Of a stretch of 64,000 nucleotides of DNA, positions 1 to 7,283 are shown piece by piece; positions within the stretch are counted from its first letter, which is position 1, and each line of letters starts with the position of its first letter. The stretch is taken from positions 1,550,001-1,614,000 of the forward strand of contig NC_013192.1 in the NCBI RefSeq assembly GCF_000023905.1, read 5' to 3'. The notes below the pieces were generated by a model, which was not told where the DNA came from, did not search any database, and worked only from the letters and a program-made list of their open reading frames with translations. The stretch comes from Leptotrichia buccalis C-1013-b (GTDB taxonomy: Bacteria > Fusobacteriota > Fusobacteriia > Fusobacteriales > Leptotrichiaceae). A program made the translations under genes and the position numbers.

Positions 1-194
1 AGATTCTTTTTCTCAAAAAATTCAATTTCAGCTTCCCCTTGAATTAAAATTACAAATTCATTTTTTTCAGAAACTTGCCAATCTGTTATCTGTCCAGTTG
101 AAATAATTTTTTCAATTTTTATATTTTCATTTTCTGCCAAAATTTTGATAATTTCTTCATTTTCTGATAAATCTCTTAAATCAAAAATATTCAT
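1..194 (-). CDS. cupin-domain protein (partial, C-terminus beyond window)
   Basis: The N-terminal 64 or so codons of a minus-strand gene start with ATG at 194 and run off the left edge. The visible protein begins MNIFDLRDLSENEE and contains STGQITDWQVSEKNEF followed by VILIQGEAEIEF. This resembles the first beta-strands of small single-domain cupins, where a similar TGQ...W...E(W/F)V(I/L)L(L/I)xGEAEL segment is common. The metal-binding residues would lie past the edge, so the function cannot be stated. It lies about 40 bp downstream of the DUF1003 gene on the same strand and may be cotranscribed. Confidence 0.6.
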   Translation of the reverse strand, partial: MNIFDLRDLSENEEIIKILAENENIKIEKIISTGQITDWQVSEKNEFVILIQGEAEIEFFEKKN

Positions 195-236
195 TTTTCC
201 CTTTTCTCTCCTAAATTTACAAATTCACAAACTCGA

Positions 237-854
237 TTATGTTCCTTTTCTGTCATTTTCTGAAATATCAATAAACTTGTATTTCCTCTTTTCCTTTACT
301 GTCGAGCCTTTTTTCTTTGTTTCTAATTCTAGAACTCGTTTTGCCATTTCATTCTGCTTTTCAATCAAATCATCTAATTTATAATGTAAATCTTCTATTA
401 TAATTTCATTTTTTAAATTTACCTTATAATCATTTTCTGATTTTTTTTCATCAAGTTTTTTCATTTTGTTCTGATTAAAAATTATCAATGCGCAAAAAAT
501 AAACATAAAGAATGACAAAATGACATTTAACACTACAAATGAATATGGATTGAATTTTTTAGCTACAAGAAAAAATATATTTATTATGCCCCATATTAAA
601 ATAAATATGCCCATTGAATAAATAATTTTTTTACTTCCTATAAAATCAGAAAGTTTATTTGAAAAATTTTTTTTATCTTTTTCCTCTTCCTTTACAATTT
701 TTGAAACTTTCTGTTCCAAAAGCATATGAATGATTTCTTCCCTTTTTTTATCATCATCCACATCCTTCAGCATTTTTTTCAATGTTTCTTCTTTTTTTCC
801 ATTTACACTTTCCATCCTTAATCTATTATTTTTTTCTTCAGCCCTACTTTTCAA
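237..854 (-). CDS. DUF1003-family membrane protein
   Basis: The 205-residue protein has a charged, coiled-coil-prone N-terminus (about 1-75), two membrane segments (about 77-97 and 106-126) and a charged C-terminal coiled coil. The stretch NPYSFVVLN, then IIFNQN, then DYKVNLKNE...EDLHYKLD matches the DUF1003 pattern (aspartate/asparagine-Pro-Tyr-Pro/Ser-Phe before the second helix, and NLK...E..I..LH.KLD after it). The family is an inner-membrane protein of unknown function. The start is a TTG with AAGGGAAG upstream; an internal ATG at 815 is the alternative but has a poor ribosome binding site. A sigma70-type promoter lies just upstream. Confidence 0.8.
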   Translation of the reverse strand: MKSRAEEKNNRLRMESVNGKKEETLKKMLKDVDDDKKREEIIHMLLEQKVSKIVKEEEKDKKNFSNKLSDFIGSKKIIYSMGIFILIWGIINIFFLVAKKFNPYSFVVLNVILSFFMFIFCALIIFNQNKMKKLDEKKSENDYKVNLKNEIIIEDLHYKLDDLIEKQNEMAKRVLELETKKKGSTVKEKRKYKFIDISENDRKGT

Positions 855-887
855 TTTTGAACTTCCCTTCTCGTATATTTCAACAGT

Positions 888-916
888 ATAATACCATTTT
901 CAGAAAAAAAATACAA
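888..916 (-). promoter_or_regulatory. putative sigma70 promoter of the DUF1003 gene
   Basis: On the minus strand, TTGTAT (911-916) and TATTAT (888-893) are separated by 17 bp and lie about 35 bp upstream of the TTG start. Seen by eye only. Confidence 0.5.
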
Positions 917-967
917 GTAAATAAATATTTTTATTAAAGCCATAAATTTCTTTTATAATCAAAAGGA

Positions 968-1001
968 GACTGTTTCATAAAATTACCATTATGAGACAGT
1001 C
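968..1001. repeat. hairpin-forming inverted repeat
   Basis: GACTGTTTCAT (968-978) and ATGAGACAGTC (991-1001) are 11-bp arms with one G-U-type mismatch around a 12-nt loop. No T-run follows directly on either strand, so this is a weak terminator candidate. It lies in the 288-bp gap between the DUF1003 and OmpA genes. Similar GAGACTGTCTCAT motifs are common at insertion-sequence scars, but no transposase remnant is visible here. Confidence 0.4.
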
Positions 1002-1063
1002 CGAAATTTTATAAAATATATCTATAACTGTTTAAAAAATGTAAATTTACTTTCCTTACAAAC

Positions 1064-1112
1064 AAAAAATAAAAAATTGCCTAATCTTCCAATAAAGAAA
1101 TAATTAGACAAT
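1064..1112 (-). terminator. rho-independent terminator of the FadA-OmpA operon
   Basis: On the minus strand a 10-bp stem, ATTGTCTAAT (1103-1112) with ATTAGGCAAT (1076-1085), is followed by TTTTTATTTTTTG. It ends the operon 30 bp after the OmpA stop codon. Confidence 0.75.
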
Positions 1113-1142
1113 TTATAAAAAATTAATTAATAAATTCTGTTT

Positions 1143-1820
1143 CTACTGATCTTCTGATTGATCGTCAAATTGAATTTCAGCTCCAGATGCTGGATCAGGA
1201 GAAACTACATTTCCATCTTCATCCTTACATATTCTAGTAACCGCTCTATCAAATTTTTCACCATCACGATTTCTAACGTCGAATTCAATTCTTCTATTTT
1301 GAGCTCTACCTTCATCAGTTTCATTTGTTGCAATTGGTTCAGATTCACCTTTAGAATCTATACCACGAATTCTTGAAGAACTTAATCCTAATTCTATTAA
1401 TCTATCTTTAACAGCTTTCGCTCTTCTCATTCCTAAAGCCATATTATATGCATCAGAACCTTTAGAATCTGTATGTCCTGTTATACCAACGTTGTAATCT
1501 TTTTCATTCAAGAATTCTTTCAAGATTCCTAATAATCCATTATAATAAGGTTTTACATATGATTTATCAAAGTCAAAGTTTAATGCACCTTCATCAAATA
1601 CTATTGGTTGTATTGGTCCCATTATATCTTCACATGTTATCTTTTTAGCTGGTACTGTATTATCTCCTGGTTCTTCAATTTCAAGCGCATTAATTCTGAT
1701 TGTATTTTCTCTCATTTGAGTAGTTGTTAATTTTCTAGCTGATAATGGTACAGCAGCAACTAACAATCCGATTGCGACGATTATTGATCTTGTTGATTTT
1801 GATTTTGTTGTTCTACCCAT
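1143..1820 (-). CDS. OmpA-family outer membrane protein
   Basis: The 225-residue protein has a basic N-terminus, a hydrophobic segment IIVAIGLLVAAVPLSA that looks like a signal peptide, a short linker and a C-terminal OmpA-like peptidoglycan-binding domain (about residues 75-185). Diagnostic pieces are LNFDFDKSYVKP, VGITGHTDSKGSDAYN, LGMRRAKAVKDRLIELG and the NRRIEFDVR end. It should anchor the outer membrane to peptidoglycan. There is no room for an N-terminal beta-barrel, so it is of the Pal-like short type. It has its own AGAGAGG ribosome site but starts inside the preceding lipoprotein gene, which it overlaps by 40 bp. It is the last gene of the FadA-type operon. Confidence 0.88.
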   Translation of the reverse strand: MGRTTKSKSTRSIIVAIGLLVAAVPLSARKLTTTQMRENTIRINALEIEEPGDNTVPAKKITCEDIMGPIQPIVFDEGALNFDFDKSYVKPYYNGLLGILKEFLNEKDYNVGITGHTDSKGSDAYNMALGMRRAKAVKDRLIELGLSSSRIRGIDSKGESEPIATNETDEGRAQNRRIEFDVRNRDGEKFDRAVTRICKDEDGNVVSPDPASGAEIQFDDQSEDQ

Positions 1821-1990
1821 CTTTCAGCCTCTCTTTCTAACGATCTGTATTTTTGGCTACCTGGATTCGGTTTATTTTCGTTCAAATAATCTTCTATATG
1901 ATTCAATCTTTGTGTATTAAAATCTACTAATTTTGCATTTGTACAAGACAAAGCTCCTAATCCTACTAATAATAATACTAATTTTTTCAT
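1781..1990 (-). CDS. small lipoprotein of the FadA-OmpA operon
   Basis: The start was placed at the third in-frame ATG (1990) because the protein then begins MKKLVLLLVGLGALSCTNA, a typical lipoprotein signal with lipobox LGALSC (Cys16). Upstream ATGs at 1999 and 2029 would put hydrophilic residues before the signal. The mature part is about 54 residues, charged, and ends in a Gln-rich tail (EQQNQNQQDQ). Its last 40 bp overlap the OmpA gene in another frame. The function is unknown; the position suggests a role in outer-membrane assembly or adhesin display. Confidence 0.7.
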   Translation of the reverse strand: MKKLVLLLVGLGALSCTNAKLVDFNTQRLNHIEDYLNENKPNPGSQKYRSLEREAERWVEQQNQNQQDQ

Positions 1991-2054
1991 ATTTTTCATT
2001 TCCTTTCCAACTCTAAATTTATTTTTCAAAAGATTTTACAATCGTTTCTTTAGT

Positions 2055-2552
2055 CTAATTTGTTTTGAATTTATTTTGAATAGCATCTAATTTTTCTTCC
2101 ATTTGTTCTAACATTTCATTTGTTTGATTGTATTTTTCAATGTTACTGTTGATTTGTTCAACTCTTCTTTTAATTCTTTGAATTTCTACATCCATCATTT
2201 GACTGTCAGACATATTTTTTCTTTGTGCTCTCAATTGTCTTGCTTCTGTTTTTCTTTGAGATGCTAATCTTTCTCTTTCAGCTTTTGCTTCAGCTTTTGC
2301 TTTGGCATCGTCCATTTTTCTACGTGTTTTTTCGCTCATTCTAGATGTTGATCCACTAACTGGAGTTACTGTAACTTCAACATCATCATCAGAATCAGTT
2401 GTAACAGTTTCCGCTTTTGATGGACGTGACTGTTTTTGTTTACCTAATTTGATTAATCTTTTTACATCAGCATCAGTATTTCTTTGAGCCGAAAATGATA
2501 TTTGGTTCATCGCTAATACCATAACAGCTGCTAATCCTAATATTTTTTTCAT
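2055..2552 (-). CDS. secreted coiled-coil protein of the FadA operon
   Basis: The 165-residue protein begins with a signal peptide (MKKILGLAAVMVLAMNQISFSA) followed by a Ser/Thr/Asp-rich stretch (about residues 45-70). A long, Lys/Arg/Glu/Ala-rich helical region with heptad character (about 72-160) follows, including KMDDAKAKAEAKAERERL and IQRIKRRVEQINSNIEKYN. No enzyme motif is present. It lies between the other small exported coiled-coil proteins and the lipoprotein/OmpA pair in one minus-strand operon. I infer a cell-envelope or adhesin-accessory role. It is not a clear FadA homologue. Confidence 0.7.
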   Translation of the reverse strand: MKKILGLAAVMVLAMNQISFSAQRNTDADVKRLIKLGKQKQSRPSKAETVTTDSDDDVEVTVTPVSGSTSRMSEKTRRKMDDAKAKAEAKAERERLASQRKTEARQLRAQRKNMSDSQMMDVEIQRIKRRVEQINSNIEKYNQTNEMLEQMEEKLDAIQNKFKTN

Positions 2553-2622
2553 CGACTTTCCTTTCCTGATAACATTTATAAAAAATATTATTTTTCATAA
2601 ATAAATTATCTTGATTTTTAGT

Positions 2623-2997
2623 TTACTTTTTAGCTTTTCTAGCTTTTCTGATTCCATCTCTTTTTATAACACTATCAAAATCTCCAAGTTCTTTTTCTTC
2701 TCTTTGAACACTTCTTACTACTCTTTCATAGAAGTCTATTCTTTCTTTTGCTTTAGCCATGTTGTATTCTAATTTTTCAATTTGTGATTTTGGTTTAACT
2801 ATTTCTTTTTCTTCAACTACTCCACCTTGTTCTTTATCAATTGTTACTAATTTTTCTGTTTTAGTTCTTGGTGTTTCTTTTAAAGTTTTATAGTAACCGT
2901 CTCTAGCATTTTTCAATGCTTCCTGTGCAGAATCTGCCATTACAGGTACTGATAGCGCTGCTATTATCCCACACAATAATAATTTTTTTGCTTTCAT
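2623..2997 (-). CDS. FadA-like secreted coiled-coil protein
   Basis: The 124-residue protein has a signal peptide (MKAKKLLLCGIIAALSVPVMA) and a charged helical mature part. The C-terminal half (about 75-115, KLEYNMAKAKERIDFYERVV) is coiled-coil-like and resembles the helix-rich layout of FadA-family proteins, but it is shorter and less similar than the gene just upstream. Pro/Lys/Thr-rich residues 45-75 may form an extended linker. It is cotranscribed with the FadA homologue 21 bp upstream. Export is well supported; the family assignment is tentative. Confidence 0.6.
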   Translation of the reverse strand: MKAKKLLLCGIIAALSVPVMADSAQEALKNARDGYYKTLKETPRTKTEKLVTIDKEQGGVVEEKEIVKPKSQIEKLEYNMAKAKERIDFYERVVRSVQREEKELGDFDSVIKRDGIRKARKAKK

Positions 2998-3018
2998 TTT
3001 TATTACCGTTCCTTTCTA

Positions 3019-3405
3019 TTAATTCATTACTGATAATAATGCATCTAATTCTGCTACTTTTTGTTCTTTTTCAGCTATACTTTTGTTTATTTTTTTGTAG
3101 AAAGTATTGACATTGTGTAAGATATTTTTATATTTATCTCTATGCCATCTTACTTCTGAATCCACTTTTAATTTTTCGATTAATTTGTCTCTACCTTCGT
3201 TTTTAGCTTTCAGGTCTTCTATTTCAGCTTCCAATTGTTCTTTTTGTTTTCTGTAAGCTTCTTTTTGTGCTTCTTCTTTTTTGACCAATTCATTAAATTG
3301 GTTTTCAATTGAATCTAGACTACCTTCTAAACTGTTTGCTTCAGCAGAGAAACCTATTGATGAAACCATCATTATTCCAACTAAAAAGAATATTGTCTTT
3401 TTCAT
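3019..3405 (-). CDS. FadA-family adhesin
   Basis: The 128-residue protein has a signal peptide ending ...GFSA, then an alpha-helical hairpin. The layout and length match FadA of Fusobacterium (about 129 residues): SLEGSLDSIENQFNELVKKEE, a long charged helix, the turn region with RWHRDKYKNIL in the place where FadA has TRFYKSQYQDL, then KINKSIAEKEQKVAELDALL to the C-terminus. FadA forms filaments on the outer surface and binds host cadherins in F. nucleatum; whether that holds here is inference. It is the first gene of the operon, with GGAGG 8 nt before the ATG, and a good promoter upstream. Confidence 0.82.
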   Translation of the reverse strand: MKKTIFFLVGIMMVSSIGFSAEANSLEGSLDSIENQFNELVKKEEAQKEAYRKQKEQLEAEIEDLKAKNEGRDKLIEKLKVDSEVRWHRDKYKNILHNVNTFYKKINKSIAEKEQKVAELDALLSVMN

Positions 3406-3454
3406 TCGATTTTCCTCCTAATTATTTAATTTCATAACAATAAATGAATATGAA

Positions 3455-3521
3455 ATCACTATTAAATCACTTACCTATCATCACTTACCCTTATTATACC
3501 AAATTATATAAGAAAATACAA
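3455..3521 (-). promoter_or_regulatory. promoter and direct repeats upstream of the FadA operon
   Basis: On the minus strand, TTGTAT (3516-3521) and TATAAT (3493-3498) are 17 bp apart. Two exact copies of GGTAAGTGAT (3480-3489 and 3466-3475) and a shorter AGTGAT (3455-3460) follow immediately, covering the expected transcription start and early leader. Confidence 0.6.
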
Positions 3522-3629
3522 ATAATTTTTCAAATAAAATGAAAAAATTAATTTTTTTTATATAAATAACCTTTTAAAATCAGTAAATATAATAACATTT
3601 TTAATATTAAATTTCTTTAAATCAAAGTA

Positions 3630-4082
3630 TTATAATTTTAAATTTTCAAAAATTTCTTCCACTGTTTCAGCTTTTTCAATTTTTTCAATTACTTCTTCTT
3701 CGTAAGATAATTTTGAAATTTCAGCCAGTAAATCCAAATGTTCTCTTTTTGTTTCTTCTGGAGCTGCAATCATAAAGATTAATCTTGAAGGCTCATCATC
3801 CATGCTTTCAAAATCTACTCCTTCATCAGAAATACCTAATGCAAGGGAAAGTTTTTTTACAAGCGGTGTTCTTGCATGAGGAATTGCAATTCCATCTTGC
3901 ATTCCAGTAGGTGTCAATTTCTCTCTTTCATTTATTTCCCTTACAAATTCTTCTAAATCCTCTGAATCAATTACTCCATTTTTCACAAATAATTGTGCCA
4001 CTTCCTTAATAATTTCTTTTTTAGTTTTTCCATTAAGGTGTAATTTTACTCTTTCTGGTGTCAAATATTCTAATATTTTCAT
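3630..4082 (-). CDS. PTS EIIA component, fructose/nitrogen (type 2) family
   Basis: This is a 150-residue stand-alone PTS EIIA type-2 domain. The phosphorylatable histidine is His69 in MQDGIAIPHAR, the family signature, and the core runs from KKEIIKEVAQLF to REHLDLLAEISKL. It would accept phosphate from HPr and either pass it to an EIIB or act as a regulator (PtsN-like). No EIIBC partner of the fructose type is adjacent: it follows miaA by 34 bp and lies at the end of a housekeeping run, which favours a regulatory role, but this is inference. Confidence 0.85.
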   Translation of the reverse strand: MKILEYLTPERVKLHLNGKTKKEIIKEVAQLFVKNGVIDSEDLEEFVREINEREKLTPTGMQDGIAIPHARTPLVKKLSLALGISDEGVDFESMDDEPSRLIFMIAAPEETKREHLDLLAEISKLSYEEEVIEKIEKAETVEEIFENLKL

Positions 4083-4116
4083 ATATTTTTACAAGACGAA
4101 TCTTGTAATCTCCTTT

Positions 4117-5022
4117 CTAAAATTTTTCCCATTTTTTAAGAATATCCTTTATTATTTTATTTTCAGATACTTCTGATAAATTATAGGTAATATAGTTTTT
4201 TTCTTTTCTAAACCAAGTCATTTGCCTTTTTGCATACCTTCTACTTTCTCTTTTTATTTCATCAACTGCTTCTTCTAAAGTAATTTTTCCATCAAAATAC
4301 AAAAATAACTCTTTGTAGCCTATTGATGATATTTTGTAAAGGCTTTTTTCATACTTATCGTATATTTTTCGAGCTTCATCAATAAGACCTTTAGAAATCA
4401 TTATATCTACACGTTTATTAATTCGGTCATAAAGTTCATTTCTATCTCTTGTGAGAAATATTTTCAAAAATTTATAATTATTATTTTTTATATTTTTAGT
4501 CCTTAATTCACTAAATTTTTCTCCCGTTAAAAGACAAACTTCAATAGCCCTAACCAATCGCAGTTTATTAGATAAATCAATTTCACTGTAAGATTTTTCA
4601 TCCAGCTCTTTTAACATTTCCTGAAGTTCCTGAAGGTTTTTTATTTCAAGTTCTGCTCTTATTTTTTCATCTTTTGAAGGCAGTTTTGCAAATCCATCTG
4701 TAATTGATTTTATGTAAAGACCCGTACCACCTGCAATAATAACATTTTTTCCATTTTTTTGACAACTTTCATTTAAAATATTATTTACAGCCCTTTCAAA
4801 ATCTCCCACAGAATAATCTTCATCAGGATTTACAACATCAATCATATAATGCGGTATTCCCTGCATTTCCTTCTGTGTTACCTTTGCCGTTCCAATATCC
4901 AGTTCTTTATAAACTTGAGAGGCATCCGCTGAAATAATCTTTGCATTTATTTTTTGAGCAAGTTTTATTGATAAGTCTGTTTTCCCAACTCCAGTTGCAC
5001 CTGCAATTACAATTCCTTTCAA
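4117..5022 (-). CDS. miaA: tRNA dimethylallyltransferase
   Basis: MiaA adds a dimethylallyl group to A37 of tRNAs that read codons beginning with U. The 301-residue length is typical. Visible motifs are the P-loop GATGVGKTDL (residues 8-17), the substrate-binding SADASQVYKELDIGTAK, the PHYMIDVVNPDEDYSVGDF segment, AGGTGLYIKSI, and the C-terminal YAKRQMTWFRK signature. The start ATG is the first codon of the family domain. The EIIA gene lies 34 bp downstream and obg 214 bp upstream. Confidence 0.95.
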   Translation of the reverse strand: MKGIVIAGATGVGKTDLSIKLAQKINAKIISADASQVYKELDIGTAKVTQKEMQGIPHYMIDVVNPDEDYSVGDFERAVNNILNESCQKNGKNVIIAGGTGLYIKSITDGFAKLPSKDEKIRAELEIKNLQELQEMLKELDEKSYSEIDLSNKLRLVRAIEVCLLTGEKFSELRTKNIKNNNYKFLKIFLTRDRNELYDRINKRVDIMISKGLIDEARKIYDKYEKSLYKISSIGYKELFLYFDGKITLEEAVDEIKRESRRYAKRQMTWFRKEKNYITYNLSEVSENKIIKDILKKWEKF

Positions 5023-5079
5023 ATTCTTTATATTCTTTATTTTTTTACCTCCAAATTAATATACACTCAAATCTCTTTA

Positions 5080-5175
5080 AAATCAAACTCATAAAATTTA
5101 TTTAGTGTTTAAATAAAATAGTTATAATCTATGAGTTCAGTTTTGAAAATAGTATTACTATAAGTAAACCACATT
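5080..5175. repeat. dispersed intergenic repeat, copy 1 of 2 (AT-rich family)
   Basis: This stretch between obg and miaA shares an AAAATAGTTATA core, then TGAGTTCA and TTTT with matching flanks, with 15500-15600. Arms AACTCATA (5086-5093) and TATGAGTT (5130-5137) could close a stem. The rest of the 214-bp gap shows nothing else clear. Confidence 0.4.
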
Positions 5176-5236
5176 TTTTCTTTTTTTCAATATCTTTTTT
5201 GAAAAAATTTTAAATACAATTTCATATTAAAACGAT

Positions 5237-6520
5237 CTAAATAATATATTCAAATTCATACCCAGCAATAATTATAACATCTCCTTCTTCAACTCCAGCC
5301 TTTTCAAGCTCTGTTTCCATTCCAAGACTTCGCATTTTCTGAAGGAAATTTATAATTCCCTCTTCTCCAATAAATACATATTTTTTAAGGACATCATCTA
5401 CAATTCGCCCATCCACTTCAAATACATGCTCATCATTTCTTTTAATAATCCAGTCGTCTTTTTTATTATTTTTTTGAATTAATTCCTCAACAGAATGAAC
5501 TTCTTCCAACTCTTCCCTAGGTATTTCCTGTATCATTTCCCACGCTTTTGATAAAACTGGCTTTAATCCATCATTTGCGATTACAGAAACAGGATACACA
5601 TATTTTATACCTTTTTCCTTGACAAATTTTTCAAATTCATCATACTTTTCATCTTCATAAAGCATATCAATCTTGTTAGCGACAACAATTTGAGGTTTAT
5701 TTGCCAATTTTTCACTATAATTTTTTAATTCATGGTTTATTTTTACAAAATCCTCCTCTGGATTACGCCCATCCAGTCCTGAAATATCCACAATATGAAT
5801 AATCAGCTTGCATCTTTCAATATGCTTTAAGAATCGATCTCCAAGCCCCACTCCTTCGTGAGCTCCTTCAATAAGTCCTGGCACATCTGCCACTACAAAA
5901 CTTTCCTCATCTCCCATTCTAACAACTCCCAATTTAGGCTTTAATGTTGTAAAATGATAACTTGCAACTTTTGATTTGGCAGCCGAGACCTTATTAATGA
6001 AACTTGATTTTCCAACGCTTGGATAACCTACAAGAGCCACATCAGCAAGCAGTTTCAATTCCAGCTTTATTTTTAACTCTACACCTTCACGTCCACTTTC
6101 TGCAATTCTTGGAGCTTTTTTTACTGATGATTTGAAATGAATGTTTCCACGTCCACCATCTCCACCTTTTAAAAATATTACTTTTTCATTTGGATTATCC
6201 AAGTCGAGCAGCAGTTTATTAGTTTCAAAATCTCTAATCATTGTTCCAACTGGAACTTTTATAATCAAGTCTTCCCCTGATTTTCCAGTAGAACGTGCAG
6301 CAGACCCTTTTGTTCCGTCTTGTGCCTTAAATTTTTTACTGCTCTTAAAATCCACAAGCGTGTTAATATTTGGATCAGCAATAAAGACAATATCTCCTCC
6401 TTTTCCGCCATCTCCACCGTCAGGTCCTCCAAACTGGACAAATTTTTCACGCCTGAATGTCGCAGCTCCATCTCCTCCTTTTCCAGAAATTACTGTAATT
6501 ACACTTTCATCAATAAACAT
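5237..6520 (-). CDS. obg: GTPase Obg (ribosome-associated)
   Basis: The protein has 427 residues with the three Obg parts in order. A Gly-rich N-terminal Obg fold covers about 1-158 (SGKGGDGAATFRREKF, GGDGGRGN). The GTPase domain covers about 159-330: P-loop GYPSVGKSSF, switch FTTLKPKLG, DVPGL, and the NKID guanine-specificity motif. A C-terminal OCT domain (about 345-427) follows. Obg acts in late 50S assembly and stress signalling. Downstream are miaA and the EIIA gene on the same strand. Confidence 0.96.
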   Translation of the reverse strand: MFIDESVITVISGKGGDGAATFRREKFVQFGGPDGGDGGKGGDIVFIADPNINTLVDFKSSKKFKAQDGTKGSAARSTGKSGEDLIIKVPVGTMIRDFETNKLLLDLDNPNEKVIFLKGGDGGRGNIHFKSSVKKAPRIAESGREGVELKIKLELKLLADVALVGYPSVGKSSFINKVSAAKSKVASYHFTTLKPKLGVVRMGDEESFVVADVPGLIEGAHEGVGLGDRFLKHIERCKLIIHIVDISGLDGRNPEEDFVKINHELKNYSEKLANKPQIVVANKIDMLYEDEKYDEFEKFVKEKGIKYVYPVSVIANDGLKPVLSKAWEMIQEIPREELEEVHSVEELIQKNNKKDDWIIKRNDEHVFEVDGRIVDDVLKKYVFIGEEGIINFLQKMRSLGMETELEKAGVEEGDVIIIAGYEFEYII

Positions 6521-6581
6521 TTTATCATCCTTTTCTTTTTATATTTCTCTTTTCATTCGTTTAATAAATTACTCAAACTCA

Positions 6582-7265
6582 TTATTTGCTTTTTGTTTTG
6601 CTTGTTGCTGCCGCCTTTTTCTCTTTTCTATAATTCCACGGTTCTACATATCCCCTTTTTCCAAACAGCCCAAGTTTATTTTTTTTGGCATTTTCCTGAT
6701 AAGCCTGCATTTTAGTATCTTTTTTATCGTATTCCTGATACCACCATGCATTCCCGTTTTTTACCATTTCTTCATTTACATTTTTCCCATTAACATAAAC
6801 AACAGCCACCGTTCTGCCATATCTATCCCTATTTTTCTCCTCAATTTCAAGTGTCTTTCCATTTACCAGCTTTTCCAACGCCTGCTTACTCTCAATTCCA
6901 TAATCCTGTGTTTTTTCAGGAGCATCAATTCCAAACATCCTGATTTTCACAATTTCTCCGACAAACTTTCCATTTTCCACTTTCTGAACATTCAGAGTAT
7001 CTCCATCGCTGACTTTTACAGCCTGATAACCTTTCAGAATAGTTGGATTTTGCACAACTTTAGCATTTAAAGAATTATTTTTTGTACTTCTTGCAGCTGT
7101 ACTTTTTTTGGAATTAGTTGTTTTTGCTCTTTTTTTACTCGATTTCGAATTAACTCCATTATATGCAAATCCAAATATTGCTAATAACACAGTAATTATC
7201 GCAGCAATTAGTTTTTCATTTCCATTTTTTGAACTTTTTCCAGTTCCTTTTTTTCTCGTTACCAT
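6582..7265 (-). CDS. membrane-anchored or secreted thermonuclease-family protein
   Basis: The 227-residue protein has a short basic N-terminus, one hydrophobic segment (about 22-38, IAAIITVLLAIFGFAY) and a Lys/Ser/Thr-rich linker. A staphylococcal-nuclease (SNc) domain covers about 75-215. Family landmarks are VSDGDTLNV, IRMFGIDAPEK (the Arg and Asp used in catalysis and calcium binding), NRDRYGRTVAVVYV and NGNAWWYQEY. It probably degrades DNA/RNA outside the cytoplasm. It sits between obg and the Cys/Met PLP gene with short spacers. Confidence 0.85.
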   Translation of the reverse strand: MVTRKKGTGKSSKNGNEKLIAAIITVLLAIFGFAYNGVNSKSSKKRAKTTNSKKSTAARSTKNNSLNAKVVQNPTILKGYQAVKVSDGDTLNVQKVENGKFVGEIVKIRMFGIDAPEKTQDYGIESKQALEKLVNGKTLEIEEKNRDRYGRTVAVVYVNGKNVNEEMVKNGNAWWYQEYDKKDTKMQAYQENAKKNKLGLFGKRGYVEPWNYRKEKKAAATSKTKSK

Positions 7266-7283
7266 CTATTTTCCCTTTATTTT

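Noticed and set aside
968-1001. Insertion-sequence end (GAGACTGTTTCAT / ATGAGACAGTC)
   Set aside because: No transposase remnant, target duplication or second end is visible; kept only as an inverted repeat.
6141-7070. 309-codon plus-strand open frame opposite obg and the thermonuclease gene
   Set aside because: It is a shadow of well-supported minus-strand genes, is Phe/Pro/Ser-rich low complexity, and has no ribosome site.
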